Positions 37,321 through 46,072 of a stretch of DNA of 64,000 bases are shown piece by piece (the stretch's first letter is position 1; every line of letters begins with the position of its first letter). Source of the DNA: Rubrimonas cliftonensis (GTDB taxonomy: Bacteria > Pseudomonadota > Alphaproteobacteria > Rhodobacterales > Rhodobacteraceae); the NCBI RefSeq assembly GCF_900107585.1, contig NZ_FNQM01000003.1:62001-126000 (forward strand), written 5' to 3'. The translations under genes and the position numbers were made by a program. The notes under the pieces were generated by a model. That model saw nothing but the letters and a program-made list of their open reading frames with translations. It had not been told where the DNA came from and did not search any database.

Positions 37321-38361
37321 TCAGCGGAACGGCGGCGGGTACATGATCCCGCCCTGGGTCCAAAGCGCGTTCAGCGTGCCGGCGCGCGGAATGCCGATCG
37401 GCGTGTTCTCGCCGACATGGCGCTCGTAGGCCTCGCCGTAGTTGCCGACGGCCTTGAGCACGCTCACCATGAAGTCGGCCGGCAGGCCCATGCCCTCGCC
37501 GATGTTGCCCTCGACGCCCAGAAGGCGCGCGACGCCCGGACCCGGCGGGTTCGCCGCCATCTCCTCGACGTTGGCCTGGGTCACGCCGAACTCTTCGGCC
37601 TCCAGCATGCCGTAGCCGACCCAGCGCACGATGTTGGCCCAGGCGTCGTCGCCCTGACGCACCACCGGGCCCAGCGGCTCCTTCGAGACGGTCTGCGGCA
37701 GGATCACATGGGCGGTCGGGTCGGGGAAGGCCGAGCGGCGCGCCGCAAGGCCCGACTTGTCATTGGTGTAGGCGTCGCAGCCGCCGCCGAGATAGGTCTC
37801 GACCAGCACGTTGACGTTCTCGTTGGTGACCGGCGTCATCTCCATGCCGTTGGCGCGGAAATAGTCGGCGAGGTTCAGCTCGGTGGTGGTGCCGGTCAGC
37901 ACGCAGATCGTGGCACCGTCGAGCTCCAGCGCCGAGGTGATGCCGCTGTCCACCGGCACCAGGAAGCCCTGACCGTCGTAGAAGTTGACGAAGGTGAAAT
38001 CGAGGCCGAGCTGGGTGTCGCGCACCGCCGTCCACGTCGTCGTGCGGGCGAGCATGTCGGACTCGCCGTTGGCGAGGGAGGTGAAGCGCACCGCCGAGGT
38101 CACGGACTGGTACTCAACCTTGTCGGGGTCGCCCCAGATAGCGGCCGAGACCGCTCGGCAAACGTCCACGTCGAGGCCCGACCAAGTTCCATCCGCGTCC
38201 AGCGCGTAGAAACCCGGCGTCGGAAGGCCGACCTGACAGTTCAGATGTCCCCGCTCCTTCACGGACTCCAGCGTGCTCTGCGCCATGGCGGCGCCGGGGG
38301 TCAGGCTTACGCCCAGGGTGACGGCCCCGACGGCCCCCAGAATGGCTAGGCTTTGTCGCAT
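37321..38361 (-). CDS. aapJ: amino-acid ABC transporter periplasmic binding protein AapJ/BztA
   Basis: A 346-residue receptor with a signal peptide ending GAAMAQS. Family hallmarks are VKERGHLNCQVGLPTPGFYALDADG, WSGLDVDVCRAVSAAIWGD, LLGVEGNIGEGMGLPADF and the C-terminal NALWTQGGIMYPPPFR. The ATG at 38361 follows a GAGAGGG Shine-Dalgarno; a longer frame upstream is not homologous. First gene of aapJQMP-VOC. The 279 bp upstream of it hold no other gene and presumably contain the operon promoter. Confidence 0.95.
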   Translation of the reverse strand: MRQSLAILGAVGAVTLGVSLTPGAAMAQSTLESVKERGHLNCQVGLPTPGFYALDADGTWSGLDVDVCRAVSAAIWGDPDKVEYQSVTSAVRFTSLANGESDMLARTTTWTAVRDTQLGLDFTFVNFYDGQGFLVPVDSGITSALELDGATICVLTGTTTELNLADYFRANGMEMTPVTNENVNVLVETYLGGGCDAYTNDKSGLAARRSAFPDPTAHVILPQTVSKEPLGPVVRQGDDAWANIVRWVGYGMLEAEEFGVTQANVEEMAANPPGPGVARLLGVEGNIGEGMGLPADFMVSVLKAVGNYGEAYERHVGENTPIGIPRAGTLNALWTQGGIMYPPPFR

Positions 38362-38640
38362 CGTGTTGCGCCCTCTCTGTTGCTGCGCGGCGTCTTGCGC
38401 GCCGCACGACCGGTAGTCGGCGTCCGAGCGTTGACGAGATGCGCCGGAGGGGCGACAGAATTGTATCGAAACATGTCGGCGGCGGACCGAAAACGCCCTG
38501 AACTGGCGCCAATTGCCTAGAATGCAGGCGCCCGCGGGAGGCGCCGTGGCGCCGATCTCCTCACACAACGGCGAATCAGTCAGCCGCCCAGCTGCGCCCA
38601 CGGCCGCGCCGGCGCCCTCGCCGCGCCCGTTCCGCTCCGG

Positions 38641-39543
38641 TCAGTCGAGCGGCGTCCAGCCCGGCCCAGGGTCGAACAGCTCCAGGGCCCCGGCGACCGC
38701 CAGCGTGTCCTCGCCCAGGTCGCGCTCATGGATGACGCCGTTCTCGCCGACAATGAAGGTCATCACGCCGGTCTCGCCATAGGCGGCCGGATAGGCGATC
38801 AGCGCGTGCCCGGCGAGCATCCGGCCGTTGATCTCGTAGGCCATCGCCCCGCCCGGCGCCGAAGGCCCCTGCCCGCGCAGCACATGATAGACGTAGCCGA
38901 GATAGGCCTCCGGCGGCGAGACCTCCTCGCCGAACGAGAAGCCCTCCGCCGCCGCCCGCGCCACCAGATCGCCCACCGGGCTTGACGGCGCGCCGGCGGC
39001 GTCGGGCCAGTAAAGACCGTCGCGCGCGCCCTCGGAGCTGATGACGTGGGCGGCGAAGGCCATCACGCCGTCGCCGTCCCAGTCCGTGCGGCGATACTCC
39101 GCCTGCACGTCGACATAGGCGCGCAGCAGCGCGATCACGTCGAGCTCGTTGCGGCCGATGCGCCGCAGCGTGACCGTCTCGCGCCCCGCCTCGGCGTCGA
39201 ACGCCCATGCGCCGTCGCCGACGGCGACGATGGGAAACGGGAACGGCCAGAGGCCCCGGCCGAGATAGAGGATGCGTCCCGCGCCGTCCTCGGTCGGGCC
39301 GACGCGGCTGAGCGCCGACCAGGCCTCCAGCAGCGCCGCCCGGTTGTCGGCGTCGCGACCGGCGTCACCGGTGAAGAGAAGGTCTTCCGACTCCTGGCCG
39401 AAGATTCCGAGCAGCGCGGCGCGGTCGTCCGCCTCCAGCGCGGCGCGAAACGCGACCACGGCGTCGGCGGGGGCCGGATACCGGGCGGGGGCCGACAGCG
39501 CCGCGGCGCCGACCAGGCATAGGGCGAGGGCCAGTCTCAACAT
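38641..39543 (-). CDS. DUF2950 family exported protein
   Basis: 300 residues with an N-terminal signal peptide (MLRLALALCLVGAAALSAPA). The body matches the DUF2950 pattern: AVVAFRAALEADDRAALLGIFG, LRRIGRNELDVIALLRAYVDVQAEYRR, DWDGDGVMAFAAHVISSEG, DGLYWP, YVYHVLRGQGP and MTFIVGENGVIHERDLGEDT. Function is unknown in the literature I recall; it is probably periplasmic. It is 13 bp downstream of a DUF3300 gene, a partnership I recall in other proteobacteria. Confidence 0.85.
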   Translation of the reverse strand: MLRLALALCLVGAAALSAPARYPAPADAVVAFRAALEADDRAALLGIFGQESEDLLFTGDAGRDADNRAALLEAWSALSRVGPTEDGAGRILYLGRGLWPFPFPIVAVGDGAWAFDAEAGRETVTLRRIGRNELDVIALLRAYVDVQAEYRRTDWDGDGVMAFAAHVISSEGARDGLYWPDAAGAPSSPVGDLVARAAAEGFSFGEEVSPPEAYLGYVYHVLRGQGPSAPGGAMAYEINGRMLAGHALIAYPAAYGETGVMTFIVGENGVIHERDLGEDTLAVAGALELFDPGPGWTPLD

Positions 39544-39556
39544 CGCGCGCTCCTTC

Positions 39557-40888
39557 CTATCTGCTCTTGCCGAAACGGCCGCCGCCGCTGGCGCCGCCGC
39601 GCGCCTTGGCCGCCTTGGCCTGACGGCCGCCCCCGCCGGGCCGCAGGGCGCCGCCGCGTGCGCCGCCGCCGGCGCTGATCTTGGGCCGCGGGCGCTGCGC
39701 CGCGCCCTCCCTGCCGCCGCCGGCGCGCGCCACGGCGGCGCGCGTCCCGCCCCCCTGCGCGCCGCGCTCGGCGCGCGCGGCCCCGGCCCGCTCCCCCAGC
39801 GCGCCGCCGGCGCCCTCGCCCGCACGGTCGCGCAGCCCGGCGCCGCCTGCGCCCGGTCCCGCGGCCGGGCCGTCGCTGCGCGCCGCGATCTTGGCGCGCG
39901 CAGCGGCGCGATCACCGCCGCCCGCCGCTGGACGCGCGCCCCCGACCCGGTCCCGCGCCGGACCGGCCGCCGCAGCGCCGCGCCGGTCCGGGCGGCCATC
40001 CGCGTCATCGCGTATCGCCGAGAAGGACGGCCCGCGGTCGATGTCGATGTTGACGTCGCCGCCGGCGTTGATGCCCGGCCGACCCGGACGCGGATAGAAG
40101 TCGCCGCCGTCCCAGTCCACCCGCGGCGGCCCGCGCCAGTAATCGTCCCAGTCGTCGTCGTCGTCGAAGAGTTCGTTGATCAGCATGCCCGCGCCGAAGG
40201 CGACCACGCCCGTCGCGACCAGTTCGCCGCTGGAGTAGCCCTCGTCGTCAGGGTCCGCGACGACGACGGGCGCGGCGGCGGCCTGGGTGTAGACGGTGTC
40301 GGCGTTGTAGGCGGGCACATAAACGACCTCGGGGTCCGCGGGCGCGATGGCGAAGGTCCCCTCGGTCTCGGTGACCGTCTGCGCGGGATTGCTCTCGAGA
40401 TTGCCGACCGCCGCCGCCCTGCCCCGCTGACGCTGCACGGCGTCCATCACCGCGTCGGTCTGCGCGAGCACCGCCTCGCCAAGCGCCTCGGTCGCGTCGA
40501 GGTCCGCGGCCATGCGGGCGATCACGGTCGGAAAGCCCGCCGCGAGCACCGCGACGCTCGGGTCCCACCCCTCGCCCTGCGCGGCGTCGGCGCGGGCGTC
40601 GTCGGCGAGCTCCGCGTTGTCGGCCGACCAGCGATCCGCCTTGACCACGTCGAGCGGATAGGTCGCGGCGACGAGCACCTGCGCGAGCAGCGCGTCGGGG
40701 TAGAGAGCGACGGGCGCGACGAGGGCGTCGAGCGTCTCCTCGTCGGCCAGAGGTGCGACGGTCCCCGCCTCCGCCCCCGCCTCGGCGGCTGCGGCGTCGT
40801 CCTGGGCGCGGGAGACGCCCGGCGAGGCGACGACCGCCGCAAGGCCCAGAAGCAGCGCCCCGGTCGCTGCGATGGTGGACGTTCTCAT
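39557..40888 (-). CDS. DUF3300 family exported protein with low-complexity tail
   Basis: 443 residues. Signal peptide MRTSTIAATGALLLGLAAVVASPGVSRA. The DUF3300 domain (about residues 50-200) includes LDALVAPVALYPDALLAQVLVA, TYPLDVVKADRW, WDPSVAVLAAGFPTVIARMA and YVPAYNADTVYT. It is followed by a hydrophobic segment (GELVATGVVAFGAGMLI), an acidic DDDDDWDDYW stretch and about 190 residues rich in Gly, Ala and Arg. The basic tail could bind polyanions or envelope polymers, which is an inference. Paired with the DUF2950 gene. Confidence 0.85.
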   Translation of the reverse strand: MRTSTIAATGALLLGLAAVVASPGVSRAQDDAAAAEAGAEAGTVAPLADEETLDALVAPVALYPDALLAQVLVAATYPLDVVKADRWSADNAELADDARADAAQGEGWDPSVAVLAAGFPTVIARMAADLDATEALGEAVLAQTDAVMDAVQRQRGRAAAVGNLESNPAQTVTETEGTFAIAPADPEVVYVPAYNADTVYTQAAAAPVVVADPDDEGYSSGELVATGVVAFGAGMLINELFDDDDDWDDYWRGPPRVDWDGGDFYPRPGRPGINAGGDVNIDIDRGPSFSAIRDDADGRPDRRGAAAAGPARDRVGGARPAAGGGDRAAARAKIAARSDGPAAGPGAGGAGLRDRAGEGAGGALGERAGAARAERGAQGGGTRAAVARAGGGREGAAQRPRPKISAGGGARGGALRPGGGGRQAKAAKARGGASGGGRFGKSR

Positions 40889-41065
40889 CCCGGTTCCTCC
40901 CCCGTTCCAAGGCGCGGCGCGGCCCCTGCTGAAGGCGCGGCGCGGCGGCCCGGCCTCGCAAAACTACGCGTGCGGACGGCGGCTGTCGCGGTCGATGAGG
41001 TCGCGCCGTCGGCCGGCCGGGCCGCGGGGTTGAATTTCGGGACCGAACATTCCAATTCATGCCGC

Positions 41066-41656
41066 ATGACGCCGACCATCCGCACCTGCTCTTCCGGCCA
41101 GCCCGGCAGGCCCCGCGCCTTCGACGAGGACGCCGCCATCGCCGCGGCGCTCGCTCTGTTCTGGCGGCGCGGCTACGAGGCGACCTCGCTCGAGGCGCTG
41201 ACCGCCGCGATGGGGCTGAGCCGGTCGAGCTTCTACTGCTGCTTCGGCTCCAAGCGCGGCGCGCTGACAGCCGCGCTTGACGCCTATGCGCGCGACTCTC
41301 TCGCGAGGCTCGCCGAGGTCGCCGGGACCGCCAGCGCGCCGCGCGAGGCCGCGCTTGCGATGCTCGACGCGCTCACGCGGCGGGGGGACGGCGCACAGGG
41401 CTGCCTGATGCTCAACTGCGCCACGGAGCTTGCGCCGCACGATCCCGAGATCGCCGAGCTGACGCAGGCGCATATCCTGAAGATCGCGGGCCTGATCGAG
41501 ACGCAGCTCGCGCAGACCGGGGCGCCCGACCCGCGCGCGACGGCGCTGGCGCTCACGGCGCTGGCGAGCGGAGTGATTCTCATGCGCAAGGCCGGCGTTC
41601 CAGACGAGGCGGTGCAGGCCGCCCTCGCGAGTGCCGCGCCGCTGATCCCCGGCTGA
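41066..41656 (+). CDS. TetR/AcrR-family transcriptional regulator
   Basis: 196 residues. The N-terminal TetR helix-turn-helix spans about residues 15-70: GRPRAFDEDAAIAAALALFWRRGYEATS, then LTAAMGLSRSSFYCCFGSKRGAL. The ligand-binding C-domain has Cys residues in GAQGCLMLNCATELAP, a feature of regulators in the NemR/YxaF-type subgroup that respond to electrophiles. The start is the ATG at 41066. It lies 96 bp upstream of an Old Yellow Enzyme gene on the same strand, a common regulator-target arrangement. Confidence 0.88.
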   Translation: MTPTIRTCSSGQPGRPRAFDEDAAIAAALALFWRRGYEATSLEALTAAMGLSRSSFYCCFGSKRGALTAALDAYARDSLARLAEVAGTASAPREAALAMLDALTRRGDGAQGCLMLNCATELAPHDPEIAELTQAHILKIAGLIETQLAQTGAPDPRATALALTALASGVILMRKAGVPDEAVQAALASAAPLIPG

Positions 41657-41752
41657 ACGGCCGGAGAGAGATCGCTCCCGCGGAACCGTCATGCAGGTTT
41701 ACGGACCGATCAATCCCGAAACTGCGACCCGAAACGACACAGGATCACGACG

Positions 41753-42853
41753 ATGACCACGCCAAAGCTCTTCACCCCGCTCGCTTTGGGCGAGCTCTCC
41801 CTTCCCAACCGCGTCGTGATGGCGCCGCTGACACGCAACCGCGCCCTGCCCGACGGCGACGTCCCGCACGACATGAACGCTGAATACTACGCCCAGCGCG
41901 CCTCGGCGGGCCTCATCATCTCCGAGGCGAGCCAGATCTCTCCCGGGGGAAAGGGCTACGCCTGGACGCCGGGGATCCACTCCGAAGCGCAGGTCTCGGG
42001 CTGGCGCAAGGTGACGGACGCAGTGCACGCCGCCGGCGGGCGCATCGTCATCCAGCTCTGGCATGTCGGGCGCAACAGTCACGTCTCGCTGCAGCCCGAC
42101 GGCCGGCGGCCGGTCGCGCCCTCCGCCATCGCCGCCGACGCGCGCAGCTATGACGGCAAGAGCTTCGTGGCGACGAGCGAACCGCGCGCGCTGGAGCTTT
42201 CCGAGATTCCCCGCGTCGTCGACGACTACCGACGCGCCGCGCAGAACGCGATGGACGCGGGCTTCGACGGGGTCGAGCTGCACGCCGCCAACGGCTACCT
42301 GATCGACCAGTTCCTGCGCGACGGCTCCAGCCGCCGCGACGACGCCTATGGCGGCTCGATCGAGAACCGCGCCCGTCTGCTCGCCGAGACGCTTGGCGCG
42401 ATCACGGAGGTCTGGCCGGCGGGCCGCGTGGGGGTGCGCTTCAGCCCCTTCTCCAGCGCCAACGATGTCAGCGACAGCGAACCGATGGCGACTTTCGGCC
42501 ACGCGATCGACCGGGCCTCGGACCTCGGCCTCGCCTACCTTCACATGGTCGAGGGCCAGTTGGGCGAGAGCCGCGACGCGAAGGCGCTGGACGATGTCGC
42601 TGCGCTGCGGGCCCGCTTCAAGGGCGGCTATATCGCCAACAACCGCTACGACCGCGCGCTTGCGATCGAGGCCGTGGGCGCCGGCAAGGCCGACGCGGTG
42701 GCCTTCGGGCGACCCTTCATCGCCAACCCGGACCTGCCCGAGCGTCTGCTGCGCGATGCAGCCCTGAACGATCCCGACGATGCGACGTTCTACGGTGGAG
42801 GGGCCGAGGGCTACCTCGACTACCCGTTCCTCGGGGACCGCGCAGCCGCGTGA
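41753..42853 (+). CDS. Old Yellow Enzyme family ene-reductase (NemA-like)
   Basis: 366 residues, FMN-dependent and NAD(P)H-using, reducing activated C=C bonds in quinones, maleimides or nitro compounds. Landmarks are LFTPLALGELSLPNRVVMAPLTRNR at the start, the FMN-contact QLWHVGRNSH, active-site HAANGYLIDQFL and RRDDAYGGSIENRAR with the proton-donor Tyr, and the C-terminal FGRPFIANPDL. It lies between TetR and OsmC genes. Regulation by the upstream TetR protein through its electrophile-sensitive cysteines is likely but inferred. Confidence 0.92.
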   Translation: MTTPKLFTPLALGELSLPNRVVMAPLTRNRALPDGDVPHDMNAEYYAQRASAGLIISEASQISPGGKGYAWTPGIHSEAQVSGWRKVTDAVHAAGGRIVIQLWHVGRNSHVSLQPDGRRPVAPSAIAADARSYDGKSFVATSEPRALELSEIPRVVDDYRRAAQNAMDAGFDGVELHAANGYLIDQFLRDGSSRRDDAYGGSIENRARLLAETLGAITEVWPAGRVGVRFSPFSSANDVSDSEPMATFGHAIDRASDLGLAYLHMVEGQLGESRDAKALDDVAALRARFKGGYIANNRYDRALAIEAVGAGKADAVAFGRPFIANPDLPERLLRDAALNDPDDATFYGGGAEGYLDYPFLGDRAAA

Positions 42854-42911
42854 CCCGCGGAGCTGGGGCGCTTCCGCCGCCCCCTGATCAAGGCAAGGAA
42901 AGGACATCCAG

Positions 42912-43340
42912 ATGAAACGCACCGCATCCGCCGTCTGGTCCGGCGACCTGCCGAAGGGCGCCGGCGCGATCTCCACGCCCTCCGGCGTGCTGAAGGACGC
43001 GAACTACTCCTTCAAGACGCGCTTCGAGGAGGGCGTGACGGGGACCAACCCCGAGGAGCTGATCGCCGCCGCCCATGCCGGCTGCTTCTCGATGGCGCTG
43101 AGCCATGCGCTGTCGCAGGCCGGCCATACTCCCGAGAAGATCACCACCGTCGCCACGCTGACGCTGGAGCAGGTTCCGGGCGGATTCTCGATCCCCGCCA
43201 TCCACCTCAAGACCGACGCCCATGTTCCGGGCGTGAGCCAGGCGAATTTCGACCGCATCGCAAAGGACGCGAAGGAGGGCTGCCCGGTCTCCCGGGTGCT
43301 GAACGCCGAGATCACGCTCGAGGCCAAGCTCACGGCGTGA
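42912..43340 (+). CDS. OsmC-family peroxiredoxin
   Basis: A 142-residue OsmC protein that detoxifies organic hydroperoxides with dihydrolipoyl-type reductants. Active-site cysteines are Cys58 in AAAHAGCFSMAL and the distal Cys in KEGCPVSRVL (about residue 124). The OsmC arginine equivalent is in KTRFEEG. It is 58 bp downstream of the ene-reductase gene, with a GGAAAGGA Shine-Dalgarno, and probably in one operon with it. Confidence 0.92.
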   Translation: MKRTASAVWSGDLPKGAGAISTPSGVLKDANYSFKTRFEEGVTGTNPEELIAAAHAGCFSMALSHALSQAGHTPEKITTVATLTLEQVPGGFSIPAIHLKTDAHVPGVSQANFDRIAKDAKEGCPVSRVLNAEITLEAKLTA

Positions 43341-43420
43341 GCAGCCCCCAGGCCGCGCCCCGCCCCGCGCAGGATCCGCCGGGCGCGGGGTCGCGCCATG
43401 GTCGCTCCGCCTCGGGCGGC

Positions 43421-43504
43421 TGGTGCGGACGGTGGGACTCGAACCCACACTCCCGGAGGATGCGGATTTTAAGTCCGCTGCGTCTACCGTTCCGCCACGT
43501 CCGC
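43421..43504 (-). tRNA. tRNA-Leu (anticodon UAA)
   Basis: A complete 84-nt class II tRNA on the minus strand. The acceptor stem is GCGGACG with CGTCCGC, the discriminator is A and CCA is encoded (43421-43423). The anticodon arm is GCGGA-CTTAAAA-TCCGC with anticodon TAA. A long variable arm and the T-loop GGGTTCGAGTCCC are present. No repeat suggesting an integrated element was seen at its 3' end. Confidence 0.95.
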
Positions 43505-43657
43505 GCCGCCGGTGTCATGCCACGGGCGCGGGCGCGCTGTCACGGCGGGACGTTGCGCGGCGGGCCCGGCGATCCGGCCCGGCCGGCCTTGAGCCGGGCC
43601 AGCGCCGCGGCGAATGCTTCGGGCCGACGCCATTGGCGACCGGCGCGACGCACCAGG

Positions 43658-44410
43658 TCAGGCCGGCGGCGTCTCGGCCGCGCCGGTGCAGCCGAGGGAG
43701 GCCAGCATGGCGCGCAGCGCCTCCGCCGCGCGCTCAAGCGCGACGCGGTCCGACGATCGTGCGACCAGCGTCGAACCAAGGCCGCCGCGGTGGAACGGAT
43801 AGCTGCCGAAGCCCACGTCGGGGTGCGCCGCCGCCAGCGCCGTCAGCGGTCCGGCGAGCTCGCCCTCCGGCATCGCCGCGCGAAAACTCCACGCCAGCAC
43901 CGGCGCGCCGCCGTCTATCGTCGGCAAAAGCCCTTCCAGCATCGCCGCGAAGATCGCCGGCACGCCGGCCATCACATGCACGTTGCCGAGTGTGAAGCCT
44001 GGCGCCTGGCTCAGCGGATTGAGGATCAGCGCGGCGCCGTCAGGGATGCGCGCCATGCGCAGCCGCGCCGCGTTCAGCGCGCCGGGATCGGCGTAGTAGG
44101 CTTCGAGGATGGCGCGGGCGTCCTCCCGCACCGCCAGCCGCGCGCCGAAGGCCTGCGCGACGCCGTCAGCGGTCATGTCGTCATGGGTCGGCCCGATGCC
44201 GCCGGAGGTGAACAGGTGGTCGACCTCGGCGCGCAGCGCGTTCACATGGCGCGCGATGGTCGGCGCGTCGTCGCCGATCACGCGGATCTCGCGCAGGTCC
44301 ACGCCCATCTCGGTGAGCTTCACCGAAAGGTGATGCGCATTCGCCTCGCGCGTGCGGCCCGAGAGCACCTCGTCGCCGATCACCAGCATCGCCGCCGTGG
44401 GGTTGGCCAT
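43658..44410 (-). CDS. molybdopterin-binding/CinA-like protein (MoaB/Mog fold)
   Basis: A 250-residue protein of the competence/damage-inducible CinA N-terminal type. The MoaB-like motif is DHLFTSGGIGPTHDDMTADGVAQAFG; the start MANPTAAMLVIGDEVLSGRTREAN is also characteristic. The deamidase C-terminal domain of full CinA is absent, as in many stand-alone alphaproteobacterial homologues. The usual role is nucleotide/pyridine-nucleotide repair or an unknown pterin-related activity. It is divergent from sfsA. Confidence 0.88.
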   Translation of the reverse strand: MANPTAAMLVIGDEVLSGRTREANAHHLSVKLTEMGVDLREIRVIGDDAPTIARHVNALRAEVDHLFTSGGIGPTHDDMTADGVAQAFGARLAVREDARAILEAYYADPGALNAARLRMARIPDGAALILNPLSQAPGFTLGNVHVMAGVPAIFAAMLEGLLPTIDGGAPVLAWSFRAAMPEGELAGPLTALAAAHPDVGFGSYPFHRGGLGSTLVARSSDRVALERAAEALRAMLASLGCTGAAETPPA

Positions 44411-44455
44411 CGTCGCTCTCCTTGCGTCTGAGGATGGCTGGGGATAGGCGGCGTG

Positions 44456-45160
44456 ATGGAGTTCGCCAAGCCCCTCGTGCGCGGTCGCCTGATCCGCCGC
44501 TACAACCGCTTCCTCGCGAACGTCGCGCTCGACTCCGGCGGCGAGGTCGTGGCGCACTGCCCCAATCCCGGTTCGATGATGGGCCTCAACACGCCGGGCC
44601 TGCCCGTCTGGCTGGAGCCCAACGACGACCCACGGCGCAAGCTGCGCTACGGCTGGCGGCTGTGCGAACTGCCGGGCGGGCATTGGGCCGGGATCGACAC
44701 GGCGACGCCCAACCGCGCCGCCGGGGAGGCGCTGCGCGCCGGGCTCATCCCGGAGTTCGCGGCCTATCGCGGCGTGCGCGCCGAAGTGACATATGGCGAC
44801 CGCAGCCGGGTGGACTTCCTGCTGACCGAGCCCGGCCTGCCCGACGCGTGGGTTGAGGTGAAGAACGTCCATCTGCGCCGCGAGGGCGATCTCGCGGAGT
44901 TTCCCGACAGCGTGACCCTGCGCGGCGCGAAGCACCTGCGCGAACTGGCGGCGATGAAGGCGCAGGGCGCGCGGGCGGCGATGCTCTACGTCATCCAGCG
45001 CGACGACTGCGCCCGCCTCGCCATGGCCGCCGATCTGGACCCCGGCTACGCCGCCGCCTTCCGCGCCGCCCGCGCCGCAGGGGTGGAGGCGATCGCCTGG
45101 GTCTGCGCGATCTCGCCCGAGGGCGTGCGCCTCGACCATCCGGCGCCCGTGATGGAATGA
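44456..45160 (+). CDS. sfsA: SfsA-family DNA/RNA nuclease-like protein (sugar fermentation stimulation)
   Basis: 234 residues. SfsA hallmarks are LIRRYNRFLANV, VVAHCPNPGSMMGL, VDFLLTE...AWVEVKNVHLRREGDLAEFPDS and VTLRGAKHLRELAAM; the acidic and Lys residues in EVKN match its PD-(D/E)XK-like core. The ATG at 44456 is preferred over GTG 44453, behind GGGGATAGG. The family was described as a maltose regulator in E. coli, but the true activity is unclear. Confidence 0.93.
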   Translation: MEFAKPLVRGRLIRRYNRFLANVALDSGGEVVAHCPNPGSMMGLNTPGLPVWLEPNDDPRRKLRYGWRLCELPGGHWAGIDTATPNRAAGEALRAGLIPEFAAYRGVRAEVTYGDRSRVDFLLTEPGLPDAWVEVKNVHLRREGDLAEFPDSVTLRGAKHLRELAAMKAQGARAAMLYVIQRDDCARLAMAADLDPGYAAAFRAARAAGVEAIAWVCAISPEGVRLDHPAPVME

Positions 45161-45241
45161 CGCCCCAAGGGCTTCAAACGGTCGCAGCGCCTTGAACCGT
45201 GCGCGGCTATCCGCGACATTGCGGCGCGACCAGTGAAAGGA

Positions 45242-46066
45242 ATGAGGGACGTGGAGCGCAGCGCCGGGCCAGACCGCACGCCTGAGGGCATTCGCCTGCA
45301 TGTGGAGAGCGACTTCGAGGGGATGCGCGCAGCCGGAAGGCTCGCAGCCGAGACGCTCGACATGATCGCCGCCCATGTCGCGCCCGGCGTGACGACCGGA
45401 GAGCTGGACGACGTCATCGACGCCCACATCGTCGCCGGCGGCGCCGTGCCGGCCACCAAGGGGTATCGCGGCTACACGAAGTCGAGCTGCATCTCGATCA
45501 ACCATGTCGTGTGCCACGGCATTCCGGGCGACAAGGCGCTGCGCGACGGCGACATCCTCAACATCGATGTGACCGTCATCGTGGACGGCTGGTTCGGCGA
45601 CAGCTCGCGGATGTATGTCGCCGGCCGGCCCAACCGCCGCGCCGAGCGCCTGATCGACGTCACCCATGAATCGCTGATGCGCGGCATCGCCGCCGTGAAG
45701 CCCGGCGGCGCGTTCGGCGACATCGGCGCCGCGATCCAGGCCTACGCGGAGAGCGAACGCTGCTCGATCGTGCGCGACTTCTGCGGCCATGGCCTCGGCC
45801 GGGTGTTCCACGACGCGCCGAACGTTCTGCACTACGGTCGCGCGGGCTCCGGCCCGACGCTGCGGCCGGGGATGTTCTTCACCATCGAGCCGATGGTGAA
45901 CCTCGGCCGGCCCGAGACCAAGATCCTCGCCGACGGCTGGACGGCGGTGACGCGCGACAAGTCGCTCTCCGCGCAGTTCGAGCATACCGTCGGCGTGACG
46001 GAGGACGGCGTCGAGGTCTTCACCCTCTCGCCAGCCGACCGCTTCCACCCGACCTGGGCGCGCTGA
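45242..46066 (+). CDS. map: methionine aminopeptidase, type I
   Basis: A 274-residue metalloprotease removing N-terminal Met from nascent proteins. Active-site residues are recognisable: CHGIPGD (His), LNIDVTV (Asp), WFGDSSRM (Asp), FCGHGLGRVFH (His), FTIEPM (Glu) and QFEHTVGVTEDG (Glu). GTG at 45233, ATG at 45242 and GTG at 45251 are alternative starts; the ATG is given. It lies 6 bp before radC. Confidence 0.95.
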   Translation: MRDVERSAGPDRTPEGIRLHVESDFEGMRAAGRLAAETLDMIAAHVAPGVTTGELDDVIDAHIVAGGAVPATKGYRGYTKSSCISINHVVCHGIPGDKALRDGDILNIDVTVIVDGWFGDSSRMYVAGRPNRRAERLIDVTHESLMRGIAAVKPGGAFGDIGAAIQAYAESERCSIVRDFCGHGLGRVFHDAPNVLHYGRAGSGPTLRPGMFFTIEPMVNLGRPETKILADGWTAVTRDKSLSAQFEHTVGVTEDGVEVFTLSPADRFHPTWAR

Positions 46067-46072
46067 GCGCCC

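Noticed and set aside
34694-37363. Minus-strand 889-codon frame overlapping aapM and aapQ
   Set aside because: It is a shifted reading of the two permease genes; those genes have conserved membrane and coupling motifs in their own frames.
43421-43660. tRNA-Leu as an integration site of a mobile element
   Set aside because: No direct repeat of the tRNA 3' end and no integrase-like frame was seen on either side.
43658-46048. Long minus-strand frame running from the CinA-like gene through sfsA and map
   Set aside because: Only the last 250 codons (from 44410) show the MoaB/CinA motif. Upstream it is antisense to sfsA and map.
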